Made by a program: the position numbers and the translations under genes
The notes under the pieces: model-generated
Database searches by the model: none
Seen by the model: only the letters and a program-made list of their open reading frames with translations
What the model was told of the DNA's origin: nothing
Source of the DNA: Pseudomonadota bacterium
GTDB lineage: Bacteria > Desulfobacterota > GWC2-55-46 > JADFVP01
DNA: 12,063 bases
NCBI GenBank assembly: GCA_015222595.1
Contig: JADFVP010000144.1
Location: 1-12,063, forward strand
Direction: 5' to 3'
Shown: positions 6,598-12,063 of the stretch, piece after piece
Layout of the letters: each line of letters opens with the position of its first letter
How positions within the stretch are numbered: the first letter of the stretch is position 1

Positions 6598-7809
6598 ATG
6601 GGCAAGAAGGCAAAACGGACCGTTCTGGCGTACTCCGGCGGACTCGATACATCGGTAATTATTCAGTGGCTAAAAGAGACGTACGACTCTGAGGTCGTGG
6701 CCTTTGTCGCAGATGTCGGCCAGGGCACGGAGATAAAGGGCCTGAAAGAGAAGGCCTTGAAGAGTGGTGCAAAGAGTATCCATATACTCGACCTTAGAGA
6801 GGAGTTCGTTAAGGACTTCGTCTTTCCGATGCTTCGCGCCGGGGCCCTTTACGAAGGCTCCTACATGCTCGGCACCGCCATTGCAAGACCGCTTATAGCC
6901 AAGGCGCAGATGGAGATAGCGCGCAAAGAGAAGGCCGACAGCGTCTCTCACGGGGCCACCGGCAAGGGCAACGACCAGATTCGTTTTGAGCTTACGTACT
7001 ATGCAATGAATCCGCACATCAACGTTATCGCGCCGTGGCGCGAGTGGGACTTAAAGGGCAGGGCCGATCTTCTGCGCTACGCCAAGAAGCACGGTATAGA
7101 CGTGCCGGTGACGAAGAAGAAGCCGTACAGCATGGACCGCAACCTATTTCACCTCAGTTTCGAGGGCGGTATCTTGGAAGACCCGTGGAAGGCGCCCAAG
7201 GAAGATATGTTCGTCATGACCGTCTCTCCTGAGAAGGCCCCGTCGAGGCCCACTTATGTCGAGGTCGAGTTCAAAGAAGGCGATCCGGTCAAGGTTAACG
7301 GCAAGGCCATGTCGCCCGCCACGCTCCTTGAGCACCTGAACAAGCTCGGAGGCAGAAACGGCATCGGCAGGGTCGATATAGTAGAGTCCCGTTATGTCGG
7401 CATGAAGTCGCGCGGAGTTTACGAGACCCCCGGAGGCGCGATCCTCCACGCCGCGCGCCAGGCCGTAGAGTCGCTTACGATGGACCGCGACCTGATGCAC
7501 CTTCGCGACACCCTGATGCCGCGCTACGCGGAGCTTATCTACAACGGCTACTGGTACGCCCCTGAGCGCAGAGCAATGCAGGCCTTCATAGACGAGTCGG
7601 CGGCCTGCGTGACCGGCACTGCGAGACTGAAGCTCTACAAGGGCAACGTGACGATAGTCGGCAGAAAGGCCCCGACGTCGCTCTACAGGCCGGACTTTGC
7701 TACCTTCGAGGAGGACGCGGTCTACGACCAGAAAGACGCCAACGGATTTATAAAGGTCAATGCGCTGAGACTAAAGATAGACGCCATGCTCGACAAGTCC
7801 AAGATATAG
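6598..7809 (+). CDS. argG: Argininosuccinate synthase ArgG
   Basis: This enzyme condenses citrulline and aspartate with ATP (giving AMP and pyrophosphate) to argininosuccinate, the seventh step of arginine synthesis. The 403-residue product has the ATP-pyrophosphatase P-loop SGGLDTS at 13-19, the substrate-binding GTAIARPLIAK block at 92-102, the signature SHGATGKGNDQIRFE at 117-131 and the PYSMDRNLFHLSFEGG region further on. Length is normal. A clear Shine-Dalgarno AAGGAGA (6584-6590) lies 7 nt before the ATG, so the gene can be translated independently of argF. It closes the arginine cluster and is followed at once by an intrinsic terminator. argH, the next step and often the next gene, is not in this window. 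Confidence 0.98.
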   Translation: MGKKAKRTVLAYSGGLDTSVIIQWLKETYDSEVVAFVADVGQGTEIKGLKEKALKSGAKSIHILDLREEFVKDFVFPMLRAGALYEGSYMLGTAIARPLIAKAQMEIARKEKADSVSHGATGKGNDQIRFELTYYAMNPHINVIAPWREWDLKGRADLLRYAKKHGIDVPVTKKKPYSMDRNLFHLSFEGGILEDPWKAPKEDMFVMTVSPEKAPSRPTYVEVEFKEGDPVKVNGKAMSPATLLEHLNKLGGRNGIGRVDIVESRYVGMKSRGVYETPGGAILHAARQAVESLTMDRDLMHLRDTLMPRYAELIYNGYWYAPERRAMQAFIDESAACVTGTARLKLYKGNVTIVGRKAPTSLYRPDFATFEEDAVYDQKDANGFIKVNALRLKIDAMLDKSKI

Positions 7810-7810
7810 C

Positions 7811-7838
7811 CGCGTTCTATCAGGGCGCGTTCTTTTTT
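7811..7838 (+). terminator. Intrinsic terminator after argG
   Basis: CGCGTTCT (7811-7818) pairs with AGGGCGCG (7822-7829) to give an 8-bp stem with two G-U pairs and a 3-nt ATC loop, followed directly by TTCTTTTTT (7830-7838). This is the classic stem plus U-tract layout. It begins 2 nt after the argG stop codon, and its T-run ends 4 nt before the ribosome binding site of the next gene. Confidence 0.65.
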
Positions 7839-7841
7839 ATT

Positions 7842-7846
7842 AGGAG
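7842..7846 (+). promoter_or_regulatory. Shine-Dalgarno site for the TTG-started FAH gene
   Basis: AGGAG lies 6 nt before TTG at 7853. No other start codon fits this site, and the protein's N-terminus looks complete, so the rare TTG start is accepted. Confidence 0.6.
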
Positions 7847-7852
7847 TGCAGT

Positions 7853-8671
7853 TTGAAGTTTCTGAGTTTCAGTATAGATAGTAGCGAAGAGAACGAAGCC
7901 GACGGCTGCGAGACGGGCTTCGGCTTCCTGGACAGTAACGGCGAAACTGTCCGCGAGATTTACAGCTACCCGTACGACGGAGCTGCTATAGAAGAGACCG
8001 GCAGAACTTTTTCGCTCGATTCGGTGACGCTTCTGGCTCCAGTAGAGCCGTCGAAGGTAGTTGCCATTGGGCTCAACTTCAAGGCCCATGCCGCTGAGTT
8101 CGACAAAGAGCTGCCGAAGGAGCCGATGCTCTTTCTAAAGCCGTCTACCTCTGTTATCGGCCCCGGAGGGAGTATCGTCTATCCGTCGCACATGTCGTAC
8201 AGGGTGGACTACGAGGCAGAGCTTGGCGTTGTGATAGGAAGACGAACGCACGAGGTGTCGGTGGAGGAAGCAGCCGACCATATACTCGGCTATACTTGTG
8301 TAAACGATGTAACCGCGCGCGACCTGCAAGGGCGCGACGTTCAGTACACGAGGGCCAAGTCTTTCGACACCTTCGCCCCGATAGGCCCGTGGATAGAGAC
8401 GGAGCTTGACCCGACGGACGTACTGATAGAGTCGTACCTTAATGGAGAGGTGCGACAGAGCACATCGAGTTCGGACATGGTCTTCAATGTCTTTGAACTC
8501 GTGAGCTTTGTCTCGCATGTTATGACGCTTCTGCCCGGAGACGTTATCGCCACGGGAACGCCCTCTGGCATAGGCAAGATGAAGCCGGGCAACACCATAG
8601 AGGTGCGTATAGCCGGTATCGGGAGCCTGGTGAATACTGTAGTGGCCCGGCCTGAGGGCGCAGATGTTTAG
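7853..8671 (+). CDS. Fumarylacetoacetate hydrolase (FAH) family protein
   Basis: This is a 272-residue enzyme of the FAH fold, whose members cleave or decarboxylate acylpyruvate-like compounds using a bound divalent metal (acylpyruvases, oxaloacetate decarboxylases, hydroxyhepta-diene-dioate isomerases/decarboxylases). Visible family marks are KVVAIGLNFKAHAAE at about 68-82 with H79, FLKPSTSVIGPGG at 94-106, VDYEAELGVVIG with E121 and E123, VNDVTARDLQ with D152, the AKSFDTFAPIGPW block at 168-180, and GTPSGIG at 235-241. E121, E123 and D152 match the metal ligands. The exact substrate cannot be read from the sequence. Translation begins at TTG. The gene lies immediately behind the argG terminator with no room for a promoter between them, so it depends on read-through or on a promoter inside argG. 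Confidence 0.86.
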   Translation: MKFLSFSIDSSEENEADGCETGFGFLDSNGETVREIYSYPYDGAAIEETGRTFSLDSVTLLAPVEPSKVVAIGLNFKAHAAEFDKELPKEPMLFLKPSTSVIGPGGSIVYPSHMSYRVDYEAELGVVIGRRTHEVSVEEAADHILGYTCVNDVTARDLQGRDVQYTRAKSFDTFAPIGPWIETELDPTDVLIESYLNGEVRQSTSSSDMVFNVFELVSFVSHVMTLLPGDVIATGTPSGIGKMKPGNTIEVRIAGIGSLVNTVVARPEGADV

Positions 8672-8674
8672 AGC

Positions 8675-8706
8675 GTCTGTATCTGTAAGGTCAGACCGAT
8701 TTTTTT
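8675..8706 (+). terminator. Possible weak intrinsic terminator after the FAH gene
   Basis: GTCTG (8675-8679) and CAGAC (8692-8696) form a 5-bp stem with a 12-nt loop. A 7-T run (8700-8706) begins 3 nt after the stem. The stem is short and the loop long, so it is at best a weak terminator, but its position before a new gene group fits. Confidence 0.4.
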
Positions 8707-8796
8707 AATAGAAGATTTTGAATAGAAGGACGTTCTTTCATCTGGATAATGTTTTCTGAGCCGCAAAATAATGGAGTTTCAAGGAGGTAGCAAGTA

Positions 8797-10032
8797 ATGT
8801 CGGACGAATATATTCAGTCTCTCTTTGCAGAACGCATCGGCGGAGAGGGTTTTGGCAAGGACACAAAGGTCTACAAGTTCGAGAAGATAAAGAGGGCCAA
8901 GGCCGAGGCTAAAAGAACGCACCCGAATGTAGAGATAATAGACTTCGGTGTCGGAGAGCCGGACGATATGGCCTTTCCGCTTGTGGTCGAGGCTCTGAAG
9001 CACGAGTGCGCCAAGTCCGAGAACAGGGGCTATGCCGATAATGGAATAGATGAACTGAAGGCTGCCGTGGCAACCTATATGGCTAATGTCTTCGGCGTTG
9101 AGGGCGTAGACCCGGTAACAGAGGTTATCCACTCCATCGGCTCCAAGCCCGCGCTTGCTATGCTGCCGAGTGTCTTTATAAATCCGGGCGACGTAACGCT
9201 GATGACCACGCCAGGCTATCCGGTAATAGCAACGCATACGGTCTGGAACGGTGGGCGTGTCGTGAACCTTCCGCTAAGCCAAGAGAACGGCTTTCTGCCC
9301 GACCTCGATGCTATTTCAGTTGCTGACAGAGAAGCCGCAAAGCTCCTCTATCTCAACTATCCTAACAACCCGACAGGGGCCGTTGCCACGCCGGAGTTTT
9401 ACGCCCGCGTGGTTGAGTTCGCAAGAACGAACAACATTATAGTGGTGCAGGACGCGGCCTACGCGGCGCTTACGCACAAGGACTCGCCGCTCTCTTTCCT
9501 CTCCACTCCGGGAGCAAAAGAGGTAGGCATAGAGATACACTCATTCTCCAAGGCGTACAACATGACCGGCTGGCGTCTGGCCTTTTTGGTCGGTTCGCCG
9601 AAGGTGATAAGCGGCTTTGCCAACGTAAAGGACAACTTCGACTCCGGCCAGTTCATAGCTATACAGAAGGCAGGGGTCTATGCGCTCAACCATCCGGATA
9701 TTACCGAGAAGATAGCCGCAAAGTACAGGCGCAGGCTAGCTCTTATGGTCGAGGCCCTGAAAGAGTGCGGCTTTAACGCAGTGATGCCGGGCGGCTCTTT
9801 CTACCTGTATGTGAAGGCTCCGAAAAAGGCGAACCGCAGCACAGAGTTCAATAGCGCCGAAGAGGTTTCTGAGTTCCTTATAAAGGAGGCCCAGATATCG
9901 ACCGTGCCGTGGGACGACGAGGGACACTTTCTCCGTTTCTCCGCAACCTTTGCGGCAAAGGGCTCGGAGGCTGAGATAAAGGCGGTAGAGGAGATGAAGT
10001 CGCGCCTTAAGTCGCTCAACCTGGAGTTTTAA
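8797..10032 (+). CDS. dapL: LL-diaminopimelate aminotransferase (DapL type)
   Basis: This 411-residue fold-type I PLP aminotransferase matches the DapL group by length and by its N-terminal pattern (YIQSLFAERIGG, KVYKFEKIKRAK). DapL converts tetrahydrodipicolinate directly to LL-diaminopimelate with glutamate, a shortcut toward lysine and peptidoglycan that skips the acylated intermediates. Motifs seen are FGVGEPDDMA at 50-59, GYADNGIDELK at 78-88, LNYPNNPTG at 186-194, VVQDAAY with D219 and Y222, the PLP lysine K252 in SFSKAYNMTGWR, and R260. A perfect AAGGAGGT Shine-Dalgarno (8781-8788) lies 8 nt before the ATG. The 125-nt gap from the FAH gene and the terminator candidate suggest a new transcript that includes folK. 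Another aminotransferase specificity cannot be excluded from sequence alone. Confidence 0.82.
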   Translation: MSDEYIQSLFAERIGGEGFGKDTKVYKFEKIKRAKAEAKRTHPNVEIIDFGVGEPDDMAFPLVVEALKHECAKSENRGYADNGIDELKAAVATYMANVFGVEGVDPVTEVIHSIGSKPALAMLPSVFINPGDVTLMTTPGYPVIATHTVWNGGRVVNLPLSQENGFLPDLDAISVADREAAKLLYLNYPNNPTGAVATPEFYARVVEFARTNNIIVVQDAAYAALTHKDSPLSFLSTPGAKEVGIEIHSFSKAYNMTGWRLAFLVGSPKVISGFANVKDNFDSGQFIAIQKAGVYALNHPDITEKIAAKYRRRLALMVEALKECGFNAVMPGGSFYLYVKAPKKANRSTEFNSAEEVSEFLIKEAQISTVPWDDEGHFLRFSATFAAKGSEAEIKAVEEMKSRLKSLNLEF

Positions 10033-10078
10033 TTCTTTGACACCGTTGACTGAAGCACAGAGAGCAGGGCTGTAGCAA

Positions 10079-10570
10079 ATGGACTCGGTATTTATCTCCA
10101 TAGGGTCGAACCGCGGCAACAGGGCTGCTATGTGCCACGAGGCCATAACAAGGATGGGCAGCCTCAAGGACGTTACCGTCATCTCCAAGAGCGCGCTCTA
10201 CGAAACTGAGCCGGTCGGCCTTATTGCCGAGGGGCCCTTTATCAACTGCGTGGTGGAGCTGTCCACGACCCTCGCTGCGCGCGAGCTGCTGGGGCGTCTG
10301 AAAGAGATAGAGGTGGAGCTTGGCAGGGTAAAGGCAAGACGCTGGGCCCCGCGTATCATCGACCTCGACATACTCTTCTACGGAACCGAGATCATAGACG
10401 AAGACGGCCTCTGTATTCCGCACAGAGAGTTAGTCAACAGGGCCTTTGTGCTCATACCGATGGCCGAGATAGCAGGAGGGTTCTGCCACCCGCTGCTAGG
10501 AACGATAATCACGGAGTTGGCCGCGCAGGTAGAAGACCAGGGCGGCGTTAAGCGGTACGAGGGGGAGTGA
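10079..10570 (+). CDS. folK: FolK, 6-hydroxymethyl-7,8-dihydropterin pyrophosphokinase
   Basis: HPPK transfers pyrophosphate from ATP to 6-hydroxymethyl-7,8-dihydropterin ahead of dihydropteroate synthase in folate synthesis. The 163-residue product begins with the usual beta-strand and GSN motif (VFISIGSNRGNR, GSN at 9-11), has SALYETEPVG at 38-47 and FINCVVEL at 54-61, and carries the family signature RWAPRIIDLDIL at 88-99, whose D95 and D97 bind magnesium. IPHRELVNRAFVLIPMAEI at 113-131 completes the pattern. Length is typical for a single-domain enzyme, so it is not fused to FolB or FolP. It starts 46 nt after dapL, with no strong Shine-Dalgarno, and ends 1 nt before the following gene, suggesting a shared transcript. 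Confidence 0.95.
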   Translation: MDSVFISIGSNRGNRAAMCHEAITRMGSLKDVTVISKSALYETEPVGLIAEGPFINCVVELSTTLAARELLGRLKEIEVELGRVKARRWAPRIIDLDILFYGTEIIDEDGLCIPHRELVNRAFVLIPMAEIAGGFCHPLLGTIITELAAQVEDQGGVKRYEGE

Positions 10571-10571
10571 A

Positions 10572-10913
10572 ATGAAGCTGATATTCATACTGCTTGTATT
10601 CTACCTCGCGTACTACGTTCTGAAAAGCGTAGCAAAAAAGAGCAGGGCTGCCGGGGGCGCGCAGTACGGCCGGAGTGTCGGCCATAGTTCAGGCCCTAGC
10701 GCCGGGCAGAGCAATAGGCAGGAGTCGGGCAAAAGCACGAGAAGCGGCAACGCAGATGCTGGCAAGTCGGTGCAGACCGACCCCGGAGAAGAGATGGTGC
10801 TCGACCCGGTCTGTTCGAGTTACGTGCCGCTCTCTGCTGCCGTTAAAAAAGGGACCGGCTCGAACACGGTCTATTTCTGTTCCAAAGAGTGTATGGAGAA
10901 GCACGGCGCGTAA
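10572..10913 (+). CDS. Small membrane-anchored protein with YHS/TRASH-like metal-binding end
   Basis: The 113-residue product has three parts. Residues about 2-19 form one hydrophobic helix (LIFILLVFYLAYYVL) followed by KKSR, which suggests a single N-terminal membrane anchor with the rest in the cytoplasm. Residues about 25-70 are a low-complexity Ser/Gly/Gln-rich linker. Residues 76-113 hold DPVCSSYVP, then YFCSKECMEKH, giving C81, C103, C107 and H111 in a C-x21-C-x3-C-x3-H spacing. This resembles YHS/TRASH-type metal-binding knuckles (compare the common DPVCG and FCS-x2-C patterns) and small proteins named after PP0621. The start is 1 nt after the folK stop, so translation is probably coupled. 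Its role is unknown. A metal-handling or metal-sensing role is inference. Confidence 0.65.
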   Translation: MKLIFILLVFYLAYYVLKSVAKKSRAAGGAQYGRSVGHSSGPSAGQSNRQESGKSTRSGNADAGKSVQTDPGEEMVLDPVCSSYVPLSAAVKKGTGSNTVYFCSKECMEKHGA

Positions 10914-11050
10914 TCCGCATTTTTTCTTCCTTTTCTGTCCCATTTACACTCTCTTTTCGCGTCATAATTCTGTGCACTTCTCTCTATTCGCTCGCCGATT
11001 CGCCACATTTCCGGCCCGTTCGTCCCCTGTCTTCCAGTGACTCTTTCCGG
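10914..11050 (+). terminator. C-rich, G-poor pyrimidine tract, possible Rho-dependent termination region
   Basis: By hand count about three quarters of these 137 bases are pyrimidines, with 49 C against 19 G. The coding + strand on either side is purine-rich. A C-over-G excess with many YC dinucleotides directly after a stop codon is the known hallmark of Rho loading sites. A 6-T run at 10920-10925 has no adequate stem before it, so an intrinsic terminator is not supported. I see no gene here. Confidence 0.35.
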
Positions 11051-11079
11051 TTGACGTGCAGCCGTTTGGCTGGTATTCT
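11051..11079 (+). promoter_or_regulatory. Sigma70-type promoter candidate with extended -10, upstream of the LsrF-like gene
   Basis: TTGACG (5 of 6 to the -35 consensus) and TATTCT (4 of 6 to the -10 consensus) are separated by exactly 17 nt. The -10 is preceded by TGG, giving the TGn extended -10 motif. Transcription would start near 11086 and leave a leader of about 115 nt. Position in the gap before a lone gene supports it. Confidence 0.5.
11059..11072. promoter_or_regulatory. Operator-like inverted repeat inside the promoter spacer
   Basis: CAGCC-GTTT-GGCTG is a perfect 5-bp inverted repeat with a 4-nt centre, lying wholly between the -35 and -10 elements. A repressor or activator bound there would act directly on the polymerase. 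A second pair, CCAGT (11034-11038) and ACTGG (11080-11084), brackets the promoter. The regulator is not identifiable. Confidence 0.35.
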
Positions 11080-11086
11080 ACTGGCT

Positions 11087-11152
11087 ACTGTGCTGTTTTT
11101 ACACGGTCTTTTGTGACTTTACGGCTGAACTCTACGGCCTATTGCGCCTATT
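11087..11152 (+). other. Leader hairpin and heptamer direct repeat before the LsrF-like gene
   Basis: ACTGTG (11087-11092) and CACGGT (11102-11107) can form a 6-bp stem with one G-U pair and a 9-nt loop, followed by CTTTT. Further on, GCCTATT occurs twice (11137-11143 and 11146-11152), 9 nt apart. Both lie in the predicted untranslated leader. They may be regulatory or chance, and no known riboswitch class was recognised. Confidence 0.25.
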
Positions 11153-11187
11153 ACGATAGATTGTCTTTTTTGATCAATTTTTAAGAA

Positions 11188-11192
11188 GGAGG
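11188..11192 (+). promoter_or_regulatory. Shine-Dalgarno site of the LsrF-like gene
   Basis: GGAGG within GAAGGAGGAAAA lies 9 nt before the ATG at 11202. It supports the short N-terminus chosen for this protein rather than a longer form. Confidence 0.6.
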
Positions 11193-11201
11193 AAAACTGA
11201 T

Positions 11202-12005
11202 ATGGATTGGGGAATGAAGAACCGCCTGTCGAATATTATAAAACCTGATACCGGTCGCACGGTTATGCTCGCGGTCGATCACGGATATTTCTTAGGCCCT
11301 ACCTCTGGACTCGAAGAGCCGGGCAAGACCGTTGCACCGCTTTTAGAGTATGCAGATACGCTGATGCTTACTCGCGGCGTGCTTCGCGCCTGTGTTGACG
11401 CCAACACTAACGTACCGATAGTATTGAGAGTTTCGGGCGGCACGAGCGTCTTGCAGGACGACCTTTCGAACGAGGGGCTTACCGTTTCGATGAACGACGC
11501 TCTCAGGCTGAACGTCTCAGGGGTTGCGCTCTCGATCTTTGTCGGCTCCGAGAACGAGCGCCAGACGCTGCTTAGCATGGCCGACCTTGTGGACGAGGCC
11601 CAGGAGTGCGGCATGCCGGTGCTCGCCGTAACTGCGGTCGGTAAAGACATGGTTCGCGACTCGCGCTACCTGGGACTTGCGTGCAGGATCTCAGCCGAAC
11701 TCGGCGCGCACATTGTAAAGACCTATTATTGCGACGATTTCGAGAAGGTGGTTCGCAACTGCCCGGTTCCTATCGTCATTGCCGGAGGCAAGAAGATACC
11801 TGAAAAAGATGCGCTGGAGCTGGCTGCCAACGCTATACGAAGCGGAGCGATCGGGGTTGATATGGGGCGTAACATCTTCCAGAGCACCCACCCTGTTCCG
11901 ATGATAAAGGCCGTGCGCGAGGTGGTTCACAACAACATGAGCGCCAAAGACGCATACGACATGTTTACTACGCTTGCCAATGAGTCGGGAACCGTAGGCG
12001 CATAA
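11202..12005 (+). CDS. LsrF-like class I aldolase/thiolase (DeoC/FbaB superfamily)
   Basis: The 267-residue product resembles E. coli LsrF along its length. LsrF is the thiolase that moves an acetyl group from 3-hydroxy-5-phosphonooxypentane-2,4-dione (from phospho-AI-2) to coenzyme A. Shared blocks are DWGMKNRLS at 2-10, TVMLAVDHGYFLGPTSGLE at 20-38, LMLTRGVLR at 54-62, VGKDMVRDSRYLGLA at 146-160, IVKTYY with the likely Schiff-base lysine K173 (K203 in LsrF), IVIAGGKKIPE at 191-201, and GVDMGRNIFQS with a phosphate-binding role. It lacks about 30 N-terminal residues of the E. coli protein, and the strong Shine-Dalgarno confirms the short start. No other lsr gene is nearby, so it may instead act on another phosphorylated ketose or as a fructose-bisphosphate or aminodideoxyheptulosonate-type aldolase. 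It has its own promoter-like region. Confidence 0.77.
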   Translation: MDWGMKNRLSNIIKPDTGRTVMLAVDHGYFLGPTSGLEEPGKTVAPLLEYADTLMLTRGVLRACVDANTNVPIVLRVSGGTSVLQDDLSNEGLTVSMNDALRLNVSGVALSIFVGSENERQTLLSMADLVDEAQECGMPVLAVTAVGKDMVRDSRYLGLACRISAELGAHIVKTYYCDDFEKVVRNCPVPIVIAGGKKIPEKDALELAANAIRSGAIGVDMGRNIFQSTHPVPMIKAVREVVHNNMSAKDAYDMFTTLANESGTVGA

Positions 12006-12063
12006 TCTTTTCTCTAAGTTGTTGAAATGGCGGAAGATATTTGAGAGCAGCAGTCTATTACAA

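Noticed and set aside
7811..7833. Direct repeat CGCGTTCT (7811-7818 and 7826-7833) as a protein-binding repeat
   Set aside because: It is better explained as a by-product of the terminator stem and its U-tract.
8718..8750. TTGAAT and GATAAT before dapL as a promoter
   Set aside because: The two boxes are 21 nt apart, outside the usual 15-19, and no alternative -35 fits the GATAAT. A dapL promoter is likely in this 125-nt gap but I cannot place it.
10871..11008. 45-codon frame on the minus strand in the purine-rich strand of the gap
   Set aside because: It has no good ribosome binding site, overlaps the end of the small cysteine protein and resembles nothing known. A remnant remains possible but is unsupported.
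10889..11116. 75-codon + strand frame in the gap after the cysteine protein
   Set aside because: It overlaps the preceding gene out of frame, runs through the pyrimidine tract (many Ser, Phe, Leu) and has no ribosome binding site. It looks like a composition artefact.
11170..11177. TTGATCAA palindrome just before the Shine-Dalgarno of the LsrF-like gene
   Set aside because: An 8-bp palindrome in AT-rich leader is easily chance, and it has no T-run or partner site.
12006..12063. Possible start of a further gene at the window end
   Set aside because: The only short + frame here stops after a few codons, and nothing recognisable precedes the edge.

Overview
The window is a dense stretch of bacterial chromosome in which every gene reads on the + strand. 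It holds 13 protein genes, no RNA gene, no mobile element and no CRISPR array. The content (HslVU protease, arginine biosynthesis argB-argD-argF-argG, an LL-diaminopimelate aminotransferase of the DapL type, folK) and the order hslV-hslU-argB-argD-argF-argG recall the Desulfuromonas/Geobacter side of the former Deltaproteobacteria. That lineage is inferred from remembered gene order and protein resemblance, not from a search. G+C is moderately high. AUA is an ordinary isoleucine codon throughout, including in the accessory genes, so nothing looks recently acquired by codon use.

Layout. Positions 15-1980 encode the two subunits of the HslVU protease. Positions 2075-7809 form an arginine cluster: argB, an exported SMP-30-like beta-propeller, argD, a small Ymh-family protein with a HEPN-like R-x4-H motif, argF (1 nt after the Ymh gene) and argG. 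A convincing intrinsic terminator (7811-7838) follows argG and lies almost on the ribosome binding site of a TTG-started fumarylacetoacetate-hydrolase-family gene (7853-8671). After a weaker terminator candidate comes dapL-folK-small membrane-anchored cysteine protein (8797-10913). A 288-base gene-free stretch then holds a C-rich, G-poor tract that could serve Rho. It is followed by a good promoter-like sequence whose spacer contains a perfect inverted repeat. The last gene (11202-12005) is an LsrF-like class I aldolase/thiolase.

How the genes fit together. ArgB, ArgD, ArgF and ArgG catalyse four steps between N-acetylglutamate and argininosuccinate. argC, the acetyl-transfer/deacetylation genes and argH are not here. 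DapL feeds meso-diaminopimelate and lysine synthesis, and FolK feeds folate. The interesting part is the set of accessory genes inserted among these housekeeping genes: the Ymh/HEPN-like gene, the exported propeller, the FAH enzyme in the place where argH might be expected, and the separately promoted LsrF homologue. I found no clear multi-gene novel system. The HEPN-like gene in the arg operon and the operator-like repeat inside the aldolase promoter are the best leads.
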